A stretch of DNA of 64,000 nt, from NCBI RefSeq assembly GCF_029543245.1, contig NZ_JARQWV010000004.1:62001-126000 (forward strand). The letters are read 5' to 3'. The stretch comes from Caulobacter endophyticus (GTDB taxonomy: Bacteria; Pseudomonadota; Alphaproteobacteria; Caulobacterales; Caulobacteraceae). Below are positions 1 to 9,098 of the stretch, one piece after another. The position numbers were made by a program, and so were the translations under genes. How positions within the stretch are numbered: position 1 is the stretch's first letter; each line of letters starts with the position of its first letter. The notes below the pieces were generated by a model. That model was not told where the DNA came from, did no database searches, and saw nothing but the letters and a program-made list of their open reading frames with translations.

Positions 1-36
1 GAAGATCCTGTCGACGATCTTGGAAAAAAGACCCAT
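1..36 (-). CDS. Start of a small protein, possibly DUF3597 (partial)
   Basis: Only the first 12 codons are in the window; the gene runs off the left edge on the minus strand. An ATG at 36 is preceded by a strong AGGAGG ribosome site (about 45-50). The peptide starts MGLFSKIVDRIF, which resembles the amphipathic N-terminus of DUF3597 proteins, often encoded with stress genes in alphaproteobacteria. The start is well supported. The family call is an inference from 12 residues only. Confidence 0.45.
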   Translation of the reverse strand, partial: MGLFSKIVDRIF

Positions 37-62
37 GGGAGACGCCTCCTATCAAATGATGC

Positions 63-668
63 CTAGTGGGCGGCCGAAGCCAGGCCCTGGACGTGGCTGA
101 GGTGGGCCTTGATCTTGGGCAGGGCCTTGGCCGCGCCGCCCTTCAGTCCCGCGTCATCGCCGTGATCGGCATAGCCCTGCATCAGGGTCAGGGCCTCGTT
201 GTGGGCGGCTTCCTGCTGGTTCAGGTAGACCTTGTCGAAGTCGGCCGGGGCCGCGGCGTTGAGGTTGTCGATGAGGCCCTTGCGGCGCTCGTCCAGCCCG
301 GCCGGCGCGGTCTTGCCAGCGGCGATGATCAGCGGCTTGAGGGCGTTGGAAAGCGCGGTGTGGTCGGTGACCATCTGCTTGCCGAAGTCCTTGACCGCCT
401 GGGTCTGGCCCTTTTGCTGGGCGATCTGGCCGGCCTGGATCTCGTACATGTCGCTGATCGCGGCGTTGGTGACGAAGGCGTCGGTAGACATCGGCCCGGT
501 CACCGCGGCCGCCGTCCCCACGGCGGTGGACGTAGCGTCCTGTGCGGCGTTGACGGCCGCGTTGCCCGTGCCCGGATCGGCCGGGGCGGGTTCGGCGTCC
601 TTCTTCTGGCAGGCGACGAGGCTCAGGGCGGCCAATGCGGCGGCGGCCAAAAGTGAGTATCGGGCCAT
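63..668 (-). CDS. DUF4142 lipoprotein
   Basis: A 201-residue predicted lipoprotein. Residues 1-19 form a signal peptide ending in a lipobox (LVAC) just before a charged stretch, so it is probably anchored in the outer or inner membrane facing the periplasm. The rest is a helical DUF4142 (ferritin-like fold) domain with the typical repeated His-containing helices (FVTNAAISDMYEI near the start, KDFGKQMVTDHTALSN in the middle, a His-rich end). DUF4142 proteins are common in stress regulons but have no proven reaction. I chose ATG 668, not the ATG five codons upstream, because GGAG sits 8 bases ahead of it. A perfect EcfG-type promoter lies about 50 bases upstream (720-744), so general-stress control is likely. 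Confidence 0.85.
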   Translation of the reverse strand: MARYSLLAAAALAALSLVACQKKDAEPAPADPGTGNAAVNAAQDATSTAVGTAAAVTGPMSTDAFVTNAAISDMYEIQAGQIAQQKGQTQAVKDFGKQMVTDHTALSNALKPLIIAAGKTAPAGLDERRKGLIDNLNAAAPADFDKVYLNQQEAAHNEALTLMQGYADHGDDAGLKGGAAKALPKIKAHLSHVQGLASAAH

Positions 669-719
669 GGTCGGCGTCTCCATCGGTTTCGCGATCGCCC
701 CCGGGCGGGGCGGCAACTG

Positions 720-744
720 AACGGCGCGGCTTGCCCGACGTTCC
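720..744 (-). promoter_or_regulatory. EcfG-type general-stress promoter for the DUF4142 gene
   Basis: On the minus strand GGAAC (744-740) and CGTT (723-720) are separated by 16 bases, the consensus of EcfG/SigT promoters in alphaproteobacteria. The predicted start of transcription is about 45 bases before the DUF4142 ATG. It is back to back with an equally good site on the plus strand at 807-831. Confidence 0.75.
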
Positions 745-806
745 CACCAGGCGCCTGCTCGGCGTCGCCAGTTTCCAGACCAGAGCGGCGACCTCACCGT
801 CCATCC

Positions 807-831
807 GGAACGGCCTTGGCGAGCGCTCGTT
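807..831 (+). promoter_or_regulatory. EcfG-type general-stress promoter for the flavoprotein gene
   Basis: GGAAC (807-811), 16 bases, CGTT (828-831), on the plus strand, 32 bases before the ATG at 864. With the site at 720-744 it makes a divergent pair that would switch on both neighbours together. Confidence 0.75.
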
Positions 832-863
832 AACGCGCCACCGGCCACCAGACGAACGCCCCC

Positions 864-1820
864 ATGACAAAAGCCGCCGCTTTGCCGGACACCCCGAGGG
901 TCGACGACTACGACGTGATCATCGTCGGCGCGGGTCCGGCCGGTCTGACGGCGGCGACTTACCTTGGGCGCTTTCGCCGCAAGGTGCTGATCCTCGACGG
1001 CGGGCGCCCCCGCGCCGACTGGATCCCCGAAAGCCACAACACGCCGGGCTTCCCCGGCGGCGTCGGCGGGCGCCAACTGCTCGCCGACATGGACCGGCAG
1101 GCAAGGCTCTACGGGGCCGAGCGCAGAGCCGCGCGGGCCCAAAGTCTGTCACGCATGGCCGAGCGTTTCGAGGTCACGCTGGAGACGGCGCGCGGCGATC
1201 TGGCCGGCGCTCCCGCCCAGGTGCGCGCGCGCTTCGTGTTGTTGGCTACAGGCGTCATTGATCGGCTGCCGGACTTGGACGGCATGGAGGCGGCGATCAA
1301 GGCGGCCAAGGTGCGCATGTGCCCGATCTGCGACGCCTACGAGGCCATCGATCAGACCATCGCCGTGCTCGGCGAGGGTGATCTGGGCGCGCGCGAGGCC
1401 GCGTTCCTGAGGACCTATTCGCCAAGGGTCACCCTGCTGCACCTTGGCGATCCGGCCATGCTCACCGCTCGGGAGACCCTTGACGAACATGGCGTGGAGA
1501 TCATGCCGATCACGCTGGCCGACCTGGCCGTTGGACCCGAGACGGTCACAGTCGCGCGCAGCGATCAGGCGCCAAGAACCTTCGATTGCCTTTACCTGGC
1601 CCTGGGCTGCGAAATGCAGACAGGCCTGGCGACGGATTGGGGCGCGGCTCACGACGACGACGGCAACCTCATCGTCAGCGCCCACCAGGAAACCTCGGTC
1701 GAGGGCCTCTATGCGGCGGGCGATGTCGTGCGCGGGCTAAATCAGATCGCGGTGGCCGCCGCCGAGGCCGCCATCGCCGCCACCGACATCCACAAGCGCC
1801 TCAGAGCGCTGTCCCGCTGA
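864..1820 (+). CDS. Thioredoxin-reductase-like FAD/NAD(P) oxidoreductase
   Basis: A 318-residue flavoprotein of the class II pyridine nucleotide-disulfide oxidoreductase group. The N-terminal FAD site is visible (VIIVGAGPAGLTAATYLGR, residues about 18-36), a second Rossmann segment follows in the middle (IAVLGEGDLGAREAAF, where the usual glycines are altered), and the C-terminal FAD motif is GLYAAGDVVRG. The redox pair normally CxxC is CPIC (about residue 152), followed by DAYEA, so a cysteine pair is kept. It could reduce a thioredoxin-like partner or act as a peroxide-linked reductase; the true partner is unknown. It has its own EcfG-type promoter, linking it to the general stress response. 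Confidence 0.85.
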   Translation: MTKAAALPDTPRVDDYDVIIVGAGPAGLTAATYLGRFRRKVLILDGGRPRADWIPESHNTPGFPGGVGGRQLLADMDRQARLYGAERRAARAQSLSRMAERFEVTLETARGDLAGAPAQVRARFVLLATGVIDRLPDLDGMEAAIKAAKVRMCPICDAYEAIDQTIAVLGEGDLGAREAAFLRTYSPRVTLLHLGDPAMLTARETLDEHGVEIMPITLADLAVGPETVTVARSDQAPRTFDCLYLALGCEMQTGLATDWGAAHDDDGNLIVSAHQETSVEGLYAAGDVVRGLNQIAVAAAEAAIAATDIHKRLRALSR

Positions 1821-1839
1821 GCACCCTCTCCCCTGCCCG

Positions 1840-3081
1840 TCAGTCCTGGACCAGGCCAAGGGCGTAGCGCCGACAATGCTCCAGATAGGCCGCCTCGTGC
1901 ACGGCCACCAGATCTACGACGCTGGACCACAGCCAGGAGGGCGCGTCCAAGGCGCCGGACCGATTGCGCGACAGGTCGGCGATCCAGGCCTTGCGCGCGG
2001 CGCCATCCATCTGACGGCCATGGGCGTGGCCCACCACGCCAGCCAAGGCGCGAGCCGCGTCCATGGCCTGGGCCGGCGCTAGGCCCACGATCTCCAGCTT
2101 CATGTCCTGGGGCATCAGCTCGCGCACGAACACGGCCTTTTCGAGCAGTCGGCCTGAGGCCATGCGCTGGCCAAGATGGGGAGACAGGGCCAAGGCTCCC
2201 GCCACCACCCGCTCGGCGTTGTCGCGCGGCATGGAGGCTTCCCGATCGCGTGGCGCGGCGGCCTTGATGGCCTCCTTGATGTCGAGGAAGCAGATATCAG
2301 GCTCGCCGCCGCCGCCATTGACCTCCAGTAGCACGGCAAAGCGCAACCGGCCAAGCGAACTGCAGCCCTTGACCCAATAGGCCGCGTCCAAGACCCGAAT
2401 GTCGTCCTTCTTGCTGCGGGACTTGAGGCTGGTGACAAGCGCGCGAACCGGATCGCTGGCGCAGATCGCCTCGATTTCGTCGCGCTCGGTCCTGGTGATC
2501 GGCCAAAAGCGCCGGCCGATGGGGATCACGGGCCGTGCGCCCCGCAGACGATCAGCCGCCAGATGTTTCCAGGTCCGGCGTTCGGCCTCGCGCACAACCG
2601 CGCCGATCATCGGCGGATGCGGCGTTTCGGCTTCGAAATCACCTGCCAAGGCCTCCTCGTATCCATCGACCATGGCCTCCATCATCTGGGCGGTGATGAC
2701 GCCAGGCAGATCCGAGCCGCGCGCCGCGCAGGCCAGCGACAGCCCAAGCCGAATAAGATCATGAGCGGGATTTCCGACGACGGTCTGGTCCAGATCGCGG
2801 ATCTGGATGTCGACATCGCCCCTGGCGCTGGCCAACGGTCCCAGATTGCCCAGGTGGCAGTCGCCGCAGATCCACACCGGCGGGCCGCTGGGCAGACCGG
2901 AGGGTCGCGCCTCGAGCCAATCGTAGAACTTGACCGTGCTGCCCCGGACATAGGCGTGGGCCGAGCGGGCCATTTTGAGATTGCGCGTGCGCGCCAACAA
3001 AGGACCGCGCTTGGCCGGGGTGGGCGCGCGCGCTTCTCGCGAAGCGGCCTTGGCGCGAGCGATGCGATCGTCCCTGGCCAT
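1840..3081 (-). CDS. DUF2252 protein (kinase-like fold)
   Basis: A 413-residue DUF2252 protein. The family has a fold related to aminoglycoside phosphotransferases and protein kinases. The hallmark segments GDCHLGNLG (about residue 73) and a DLDQT acidic motif (about 95) are present, as is the basic N-terminal region found in the family. The biochemical function is not known. Its ATG at 3081 overlaps the TGA of the upstream DUF1206 gene (TGATG), so the two are translationally coupled and share the EcfG promoter at 4001-4026. It ends 20 bases from the convergent flavoprotein gene. Confidence 0.8.
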   Translation of the reverse strand: MARDDRIARAKAASREARAPTPAKRGPLLARTRNLKMARSAHAYVRGSTVKFYDWLEARPSGLPSGPPVWICGDCHLGNLGPLASARGDVDIQIRDLDQTVVGNPAHDLIRLGLSLACAARGSDLPGVITAQMMEAMVDGYEEALAGDFEAETPHPPMIGAVVREAERRTWKHLAADRLRGARPVIPIGRRFWPITRTERDEIEAICASDPVRALVTSLKSRSKKDDIRVLDAAYWVKGCSSLGRLRFAVLLEVNGGGGEPDICFLDIKEAIKAAAPRDREASMPRDNAERVVAGALALSPHLGQRMASGRLLEKAVFVRELMPQDMKLEIVGLAPAQAMDAARALAGVVGHAHGRQMDGAARKAWIADLSRNRSGALDAPSWLWSSVVDLVAVHEAAYLEHCRRYALGLVQD

Positions 3082-3947
3082 CAGGCGAGCGCCTGGGCGG
3101 GACGGATGCGTCGGAACACCGCCTCTACGAAACCAAAGAGACCAAAGGCCGCCAGCCCCAAGGCTATCAGACCCAGGCCCCAGGATCCGAACGGCTGGCG
3201 CTCAAGCGCCTGCAAAGCGCCGCCCCAGCTGTGAACGTCAGCGCTACGCGCCTCCAGCCCCGCCTTTAGCAGGAAGACGCCGGCCGGCAGGCTGGCCAAG
3301 CCCCGCGCCCCATAACCGATCCGAGCCAGCGGCGCGACGACGCGGCACAGACGCGCATCGCACGCCAGGCGCTTGGAGAAATCCTGTATCAGGCCCTGGA
3401 CGACGTTGCCTATCCCGACCCCGACGAGCGTCAGGCCCGCCGCCAGCAGCAGCGCCTCGCCGTGGGGCCAGTTCAGGACGGTGGCGGCCGCGCCGTGGAC
3501 GGCCTGTTCCTCATCGGCCTCTGCGACATCCTCGAAAGCGTCGAGCAGTTCCAGGCCCCAGAGTCCAAGCCCGCCGTATATCAATCCGCTGACGGCTTGA
3601 CCGACGCGCACGGCGATCGCCTTGGGCGAGACACCATGGCGATCGGCGTCGAGGCCGGCCTGCAGGCCGCGCCATATCGCAAAGCCCAGCAGGCCTAGCG
3701 AGACAAGAGTCACGATCACCAGACCAGGCGGCCAGGCGGCCCAGGCCGCCAGCATCGCCTTGGCGCCCCGCGCCCGCGGCGTCAGATCGACAGCGGCCAT
3801 GAGCACGATCGCGCCCAGGCCCAGATAGACGACGCCGCGGGCGGCGTAGCCGAGCCGGCCGGCCCATTCGAGCCCTTGTATGATCTCATCCCGCGCCGCC
3901 AAGCGCCTGAGACGCCGGGCCCACGATTGTGCTTCTGCTCGCCCCAA
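3081..3947 (-). CDS. DUF1206 integral membrane protein
   Basis: A 288-residue membrane protein with about six hydrophobic helices arranged as three pairs, each pair starting with a G-Y-A-A/ARG-type motif (RLGYAARGVVYLGLGA, VGQAVSGLIYGGLG, RIGYGARGLASLPAG). This threefold repeat is the mark of DUF1206. Function unknown; members often sit in stress regulons. It is first in a two-gene operon with DUF2252 and has a perfect EcfG-type promoter about 55 bases upstream. The reading frame extends no further upstream with a better start, so ATG 3947 is used. Confidence 0.8.
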   Translation of the reverse strand: MGRAEAQSWARRLRRLAARDEIIQGLEWAGRLGYAARGVVYLGLGAIVLMAAVDLTPRARGAKAMLAAWAAWPPGLVIVTLVSLGLLGFAIWRGLQAGLDADRHGVSPKAIAVRVGQAVSGLIYGGLGLWGLELLDAFEDVAEADEEQAVHGAAATVLNWPHGEALLLAAGLTLVGVGIGNVVQGLIQDFSKRLACDARLCRVVAPLARIGYGARGLASLPAGVFLLKAGLEARSADVHSWGGALQALERQPFGSWGLGLIALGLAAFGLFGFVEAVFRRIRPAQALA

Positions 3948-4000
3948 TTTGCGATCCTCGCGCCTGCGCCAACGCCCAAGCGCTGCCGTCGGGCAGGCTG

Positions 4001-4026
4001 AACGGCGCCCTCCCCGCGAACGTTCC
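4001..4026 (-). promoter_or_regulatory. EcfG-type promoter for the DUF1206-DUF2252 operon
   Basis: Minus strand GGAAC (4026-4022), 17 bases, CGTT (4004-4001). It points at the DUF1206 ATG (3947) and lies in the intergenic space before the Mfd-like gene, whose own coding start is at about 4169. Confidence 0.75.
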
Positions 4027-4168
4027 GTGATCGATGCTGCGCCCAGTCAAAAGATCGCCAGGCGCCCTCGTAAACGCCTCCCTAAGCAGCGCCTGCAACC
4101 TCCTGTGGCATGACGTGTTTCGGCCCTGCTCGCGGCGGCGCGGGCGCGTCTTCAAGAGTTTCTTCCCC

Positions 4169-7100
4169 ATGTCCCAGGCCGCGAGCCCCATCCCCACCGT
4201 CGGCGAAATCCTGGCGCCGGGCGCTCGCAACCACCGCGCGTCCAGCGCGCCAAGCATCCAGCCGCCCGCTTCGGCCGTGGCGCTGGCCCTGTCGCGCAAA
4301 GCCGCCAAGGGTCAAGCCCCCCTCGTTCACCTGGCGTCCAGCGAACGCCGCGCCGAGGAAATTGGCCGGGCCCTGGCCGGGTTTGCCCCCGGCCTCGAAG
4401 TACTGGTGCTGCCGCCGTGGGACTGCCTGCCCTATGATCGCGCCTCGCCGTCGCGGGATGTGATGGGGCGGCGCATGGCGATCCTTGGGCGACTTGCGCA
4501 GCCGGCGGGCCGGCGGGTTTTGGTCACCTCGCCCGAGGCTATCGTCCAGAAGCTGCCGCCAGCGGCGCTTGCGCGCGAGACGGCGCTTGAACTTCGGCGC
4601 GGCGACGTGCTCGACCGCCAGGCGCTTGGCGACTTCGCCGCCGCCGCTGGCTATGTGGCCGACGAGCGCATCGATGAGCCCGGCGAGATCGCCTTCCTGG
4701 GCGAGGTCATCGACATCTTTCCCGCGGACGGCGCCTGCCCGGTGCGTATCGCGCTCGAAGCTGGCCGGATCGCCGAAATAAGAACCTTCGACCCCTTGAG
4801 CCAGCGCTCTTCAGGCGAGCTCGAAACCCTGCGCCTTGGCCCGGCGAGCGAGCTGATCCTCAGGCCCGGCGCCGATGGCGCGGTTCCCGAGCGGCAAGCC
4901 GGGGCCGAGCACGCAATGGTCGACCACTACGGCGCTCTGGTCTCGCTGTTCGAGCTTTTGCCCAAGGCCAGGCTTTCCATGGACGTCAAGGCAGCAGCGC
5001 GCCTGGACGAGGTCGAGGCGCACGTGCTGGATGCTTTCGAGGCGCGAAAGACGCTTGGCGGGGCGGGCCCTGAGCCTGGCGCGCCCGAACTCCTGGGCGC
5101 GGACCTGAAGGCCGCGCTCGCCAGCTGGTCGGCCGTGCGCCTGGAGACGCGCGGCTTCGAACCGGTGACGAACCTTGCTCTCCAGCGCAATCCCGGCCGG
5201 GCCTTTTGCGATCTCGTCGACCATCATCGTCAGGCCGGGCGTCGCGTGGTCTTGACAGGCTTGGGGCAGGAGCTTCGGCCGCTTGCCCGCGCTCTGGCCC
5301 GCGGCCTTGACCTCAAGCCCGTGCCTTGCGCCGACTGGGCGCAGGCGCTCGCCACTCCGCTGGACGCAGTGGTCAGCATCGAGCTTGATCTCGACACCGG
5401 CTTCATCGAGGCGGCCAGCCAACTTGCCGTGATCGCCGCCAGCGACGTGGTCGGCGGGCGCACCGCCGCGCGCGGCGCGACCAACCTGCAGGATCTTTTG
5501 GCCGAACCCGAACTTCGCCCCGGCGACGTCGTCCTGCACGAAGATCACGGGGTGGGGGTGCTGCGTGATCTGGCCCGGATCGAGGTCGACGGCGTAGGCC
5601 ATGACACCCTGCAACTGGAGTATCATGGCGGCGACATTCTGCAGGCGCCCGTCGAGGAGATCGGCCGTGTCTGGCGCTACGGCGCCGAAGAGAACGCGGT
5701 AACCCTCGACCGGCTCAAGGGCGAGGGTTGGTCCAACCGGCGCGCCGAGGTTCATCAACACCTGGAAGCGGCCGCCGCCCGACTGGTGGCCCTGGCCAAG
5801 GCGCGTGAGGAAAGGGCCTGCCCGCCCATCGTCGCGCCCAAGGCGGCCTACGCCAAGTTCGCCGCTCGCTTTGCCTATCCCGAGACGCCCGATCAGTCGG
5901 CCGCCATCGAGGCGGTCCTGGCCGACCTCGCCAGTGGACGGCCCATGGACCGTCTGGTGTGCGGCGACGTCGGCTTTGGCAAGACCGAGGTGGCCTTGCG
6001 GGCGGCGGCCGCCGTGGCCCTGAGCGGGCGCCAGGTGGCCCTGGCCGCCCCGACGACGGTCCTGGCTCGCCAACACGTCGAAACCTTCAAGCGGCGGTTC
6101 GCCGGCACTGGGATCGGCGTGGCTCACCTGTCGCGCCTGGTCAGTCCCGCCGAAGCCAAGGCGGTCAAGCAGGGCCTGGAAGCGGGCCAGATCGGCGTGG
6201 TGATCGGCACCCAGGCCCTGGCGGGCAAGGACATCGGCTTTAGTGACCTTGGGCTGATGATCATCGACGAGGAACAGAAGTTCGGCGCGGCGCTGAAGGC
6301 GAAATTGCGCGCCATGGCCGTGAACGGCCATCTCCTGACCCTGACGGCCACGCCGATCCCTCGCACCCTGCAAGCGGCGATGATCGGCGTGCAAGATGTC
6401 AGCGTCATCGCCAGCCCGCCAGCCCGCAGGCGTCCGATCCGCACGTTCCTGGCGCCTTTCGATGCGGCCAGCCTGCGTCTGGCGCTCATGCGCGAAAAGC
6501 GCCGGGGCGGGCAGAGCTTCGTCGTCGCACCTCGGATCGAGGACATCGATCTGCTGCAAGCCCAGTTGGCCAGCCTCGTCCCTGAGCTGCAAGTGCGTGT
6601 GGCCCACGGCGATCTGGCCGCCGAGGCGGCCGATGCGGTGATGGTCGGCTTCGCCGATGGCGACGGGGACGTTCTTCTGGCCACCAACATCATCGAAAGC
6701 GGGCTGGACGTGCCGCGGGCCAACACCATGGTGGTCTGGCGGCCCGACCGCTTTGGCCTGGCTCAGCTTCATCAGCTGCGCGGCCGGGTCGGCCGGGGCC
6801 GCATTCAAGGCGTGGCCTATCTTTTGTCGGATCCGGATGAGGACCTTTCCGAGGCGACCCGCGCGCGGCTTTCGACGCTGGAGGCGTTCGATCGCCTGGG
6901 ATCGGGCCTGGCCATCAGCGCCCGCGACCTTGATCTGCGCGGCGGCGGCGACCTGGTCGGCGAGGATCAGGCCGGACATATGCGAATGATCGGCGCGGGG
7001 CTTTACCAGCGCTTGCTGGCCAGAGCCCTGCGGGTGGAGCGCGGCGAGACCGGGGCCGAGGATTGGACGCCCGATCTGCAGATAGGCCAGCCGGGCGCGA

Positions 7101-7489
7101 TCCCGACCGCCTACGTGCCCGACGCGGTGACCCGGATCAATCTCTACGCCCGCCTCGCAAGAATGGACGACCAAGGCCAGATCGACGCTTTCGAGGAAGA
7201 GCTGGAGGATCGCTTCGGCGCCCTCCCCCCGCCGGTCGGCACGCTGCTCGACCACGCGCGCCTGCAGCGCCTGGCCAAAAGCGCGGGCGTGCGTCAGGTG
7301 CGCGCCGGCCCCAAGGGGGTGTCGCTCAGCCTGGCCAGCGCTTCGCCGGCAGAGGCCATGACCGCCCTGTCGCGGTGGCGCGAGGTTCTGACGGTCCGCG
7401 AGGACAAGCTCGTCGTAGCCAAGGCCAGCGACAGCGAGGTCGAGCGCCGCGCGCTGGTCCACGCCTTGCTTAGCGCGCTGAGCGGCTAG
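4169..7489 (+). CDS. Mfd-like DNA translocase (transcription-repair coupling factor paralogue)
   Basis: A 1106-residue superfamily 2 translocase with the order of Mfd domains: UvrB-like N-terminal region (about 20-330), RNA-polymerase-interaction (CarD-like) domain around 447-510 (VVLHEDHGVGVL), helicase core with Walker A GDVGFGKTE near 598 and DEEQ box near 699, RecG-like translocation motif after 900 (GLAISARDLDLRGGGDLVGE), and a C-terminal D7-like domain. True Mfd pushes stalled RNA polymerase off DNA and recruits UvrA. This copy is divergent (for instance DEEQKFG in place of DEEQRFG, and a shortened middle), so I read it as a second, lineage-specific Mfd rather than the housekeeping one. 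Upstream in-frame ATGs exist at 4034 but the region is occupied by the divergent promoter; ATG 4169 fits the conserved start. Confidence 0.8.
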   Translation: MSQAASPIPTVGEILAPGARNHRASSAPSIQPPASAVALALSRKAAKGQAPLVHLASSERRAEEIGRALAGFAPGLEVLVLPPWDCLPYDRASPSRDVMGRRMAILGRLAQPAGRRVLVTSPEAIVQKLPPAALARETALELRRGDVLDRQALGDFAAAAGYVADERIDEPGEIAFLGEVIDIFPADGACPVRIALEAGRIAEIRTFDPLSQRSSGELETLRLGPASELILRPGADGAVPERQAGAEHAMVDHYGALVSLFELLPKARLSMDVKAAARLDEVEAHVLDAFEARKTLGGAGPEPGAPELLGADLKAALASWSAVRLETRGFEPVTNLALQRNPGRAFCDLVDHHRQAGRRVVLTGLGQELRPLARALARGLDLKPVPCADWAQALATPLDAVVSIELDLDTGFIEAASQLAVIAASDVVGGRTAARGATNLQDLLAEPELRPGDVVLHEDHGVGVLRDLARIEVDGVGHDTLQLEYHGGDILQAPVEEIGRVWRYGAEENAVTLDRLKGEGWSNRRAEVHQHLEAAAARLVALAKAREERACPPIVAPKAAYAKFAARFAYPETPDQSAAIEAVLADLASGRPMDRLVCGDVGFGKTEVALRAAAAVALSGRQVALAAPTTVLARQHVETFKRRFAGTGIGVAHLSRLVSPAEAKAVKQGLEAGQIGVVIGTQALAGKDIGFSDLGLMIIDEEQKFGAALKAKLRAMAVNGHLLTLTATPIPRTLQAAMIGVQDVSVIASPPARRRPIRTFLAPFDAASLRLALMREKRRGGQSFVVAPRIEDIDLLQAQLASLVPELQVRVAHGDLAAEAADAVMVGFADGDGDVLLATNIIESGLDVPRANTMVVWRPDRFGLAQLHQLRGRVGRGRIQGVAYLLSDPDEDLSEATRARLSTLEAFDRLGSGLAISARDLDLRGGGDLVGEDQAGHMRMIGAGLYQRLLARALRVERGETGAEDWTPDLQIGQPGAIPTAYVPDAVTRINLYARLARMDDQGQIDAFEEELEDRFGALPPPVGTLLDHARLQRLAKSAGVRQVRAGPKGVSLSLASASPAEAMTALSRWREVLTVREDKLVVAKASDSEVERRALVHALLSALSG

Positions 7490-7571
7490 AGGCGATCGCC
7501 TCAAACTGTCGCGCGGTCTTGCCGCCGCCCGCTGGATGATTGCCGGGCCGGCCGCACTTGTCCCTAAGCCT

Positions 7572-7597
7572 GCAACACAGCCGCGCGCCGGCGCGTT
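7572..7597 (+). promoter_or_regulatory. Possible EcfG-type promoter (one mismatch)
   Basis: GCAAC (7572-7576), 17 bases, CGTT (7594-7597), 28 bases before the ATG of the general stress protein at 7626. The -35 box differs from GGAAC at one base, so this is weaker evidence than the perfect sites elsewhere in the window. Confidence 0.4.
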
Positions 7598-7625
7598 GGC
7601 TTTGTTCACACCGTAAGGATCCGCG

Positions 7626-8135
7626 ATGACCAAGGAACGTAGCGACGACAATCCCAAGCCGCCGCAAGAGGTGGCCGACCGGATCTGGGAGCTGGCGGAA
7701 AAGATCGACATCGCGATGTTCACCACCTGGGACGGCGAACAGCAGCACAGCCGGCCGCTTTCGGCCCGGGTGCGCCGCGGCGAGCACGCCGTCTATTTCC
7801 TCGTCGATGTCGAAGGCGGCAAGAACGACCAGGTCGAGCACTTCCCCGCCGTCTCCTGCGCCTGGGCAGACAACAGCCGCTACAAGTATGTGGTGATGGC
7901 CGGCTCGGCGCGTCTCAGCAACGACCGCGAGAAGATCACGGCGCTGTGGTCCGACTTCGACAAGGCCTGGTGGGAGGACGCCAGCGACCCATCCATCCGT
8001 CTGATCACCTTCACCCCCGACCAGGGCGAGCTCTGGGATAGCCCCGGCAAGACAGTGGCGCTGGTCAAGATGGTCCTGGCCGCGGTGACCAGCGCGGCCC
8101 CGCAAATGGGCGACAACGCCAAGGTCGATCTATGA
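7626..8135 (+). CDS. Pyridoxamine 5'-phosphate oxidase-like general stress protein
   Basis: A 169-residue split-barrel flavin-binding protein of the general stress protein 26 type. The barrel is recognisable from IAMFTTWDGEQQHSRPLSAR (about 31-50), VYFLVDVEGGKNDQV, a mid segment YVVMAGSARLSND and the C-terminal TPDQGELWDSPGK. Such proteins bind FMN or F420-like cofactors and are induced by stress; their substrates are mostly unknown and they do not usually make pyridoxal phosphate. The ATG has a GGATCC-like purine stretch ahead of it. A near-consensus EcfG promoter lies upstream. Confidence 0.85.
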   Translation: MTKERSDDNPKPPQEVADRIWELAEKIDIAMFTTWDGEQQHSRPLSARVRRGEHAVYFLVDVEGGKNDQVEHFPAVSCAWADNSRYKYVVMAGSARLSNDREKITALWSDFDKAWWEDASDPSIRLITFTPDQGELWDSPGKTVALVKMVLAAVTSAAPQMGDNAKVDL

Positions 8136-8416
8136 GGCGGCGGCTGATCCGCACGCGGTAGGGGCAAGGGACTAGCCACCTGCGGCCATTTCCACCGCTC
8201 AGCTGATGGCCAAAACACGCTCGCCGCGGCCTCCCCTGCCGCGGCGGCTGGCTCAGAATTCTACGGCTCAAGCGACAGGCGGGCGCTTGCCGGCCTTGGC
8301 CAGGCCGCTCCACGCTCGTCGCGCCAATTCATCCTCAATCGCCAAGTCATCCGCATGAGGCGGGATGAGCCGGCGCTTCAACGCACCAAGCTCTGCTGCC
8401 TCGTGCGCCTAAGGCC

Positions 8417-8617
8417 TCATGGCGTTCGGCCCATCGCCAGCGGCGCGGACGCCTGGCTGACATCAACCCAGCTGAAGCTTTCGCCCCGCGCGCTGGCCTC
8501 CTCGCATAGTCTTGCTGCGCAGGCCCTCGCCATGTCCGCCTGGTCGAATTCCTCGACCAGGTCGCTCCCCACCAAGACGCCGAAGCCTGCCCCCGAACGC
8601 GCGACGATAATGATCAT
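8417..8617 (-). CDS. Small hypothetical protein
   Basis: A 66-residue protein with a glycine-rich beta start (ARSGAGFGVLVGSDLV) followed by a helix (FDQADMARACAARLCEEA) and a short beta end (SFSWVDV). This alpha/beta pattern looks like a real small domain, somewhat like the DUF2188 type, rather than an antisense shadow, because the hydrophobic spacing is regular. No clear ribosome site is seen before ATG 8617. Function unknown. Confidence 0.45.
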   Translation of the reverse strand: MIIIVARSGAGFGVLVGSDLVEEFDQADMARACAARLCEEASARGESFSWVDVSQASAPLAMGRTP

Positions 8618-9098
8618 TTGATAGGATCGCGCGGCGCCGCATTCGGTTTCAGCTGCCGAATGGGAATTTTACCTCGCCTCGAAACAGGCGCAAAACTCGA
8701 GAAACTTGGATACGCCGGGCGCCTGCCGAGGGCGGCGCCGGACCCCCACGCCGCCGGCGCCAGGGCGCTATCGAGGTGATCTGCTGGCGATCGGAACGCG
8801 AGGGTCCGATCGGAGCAGCGCCCCACCTTCCCAAGCCTCGTCCGCACCGCTCGCCTGCGAAGATCTCGGCCGACCCGTCCCCGCTTTGGGCTGGCGTGGG
8901 TCCGCCTCAGCGGCAAAGCGATAAGGCAAGGCCGCTTTCCCCGGCTGGAAAATAAGACCCGGCTCCAACAGGATCGGCGCGACGAGGCTCAGTATGGCGA
9001 CATGACCGCAGCGGGCGCGCGGCAGCCTTGCTGATCGATCGTCACAAACCATAACCTAGGATAATGCGCGACCTTGGGTTCTTGGCGATCCGGGACCC
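8618..9098. other. Intergenic region without a confident gene
   Basis: About 480 bases. Short open frames occur on both strands but their composition is that of non-coding GC-rich DNA. The last 60 bases, before the Crp/Fnr gene, are less GC-rich and probably carry its promoter; no clear operator half-sites were identified. Confidence 0.5.

Noticed and set aside
4811..7726. A 971-codon open frame antisense to the Mfd-like gene
   Set aside because: It mirrors the GC-rich coding strand, has no recognisable domain, and the plus strand shows all helicase motifs.
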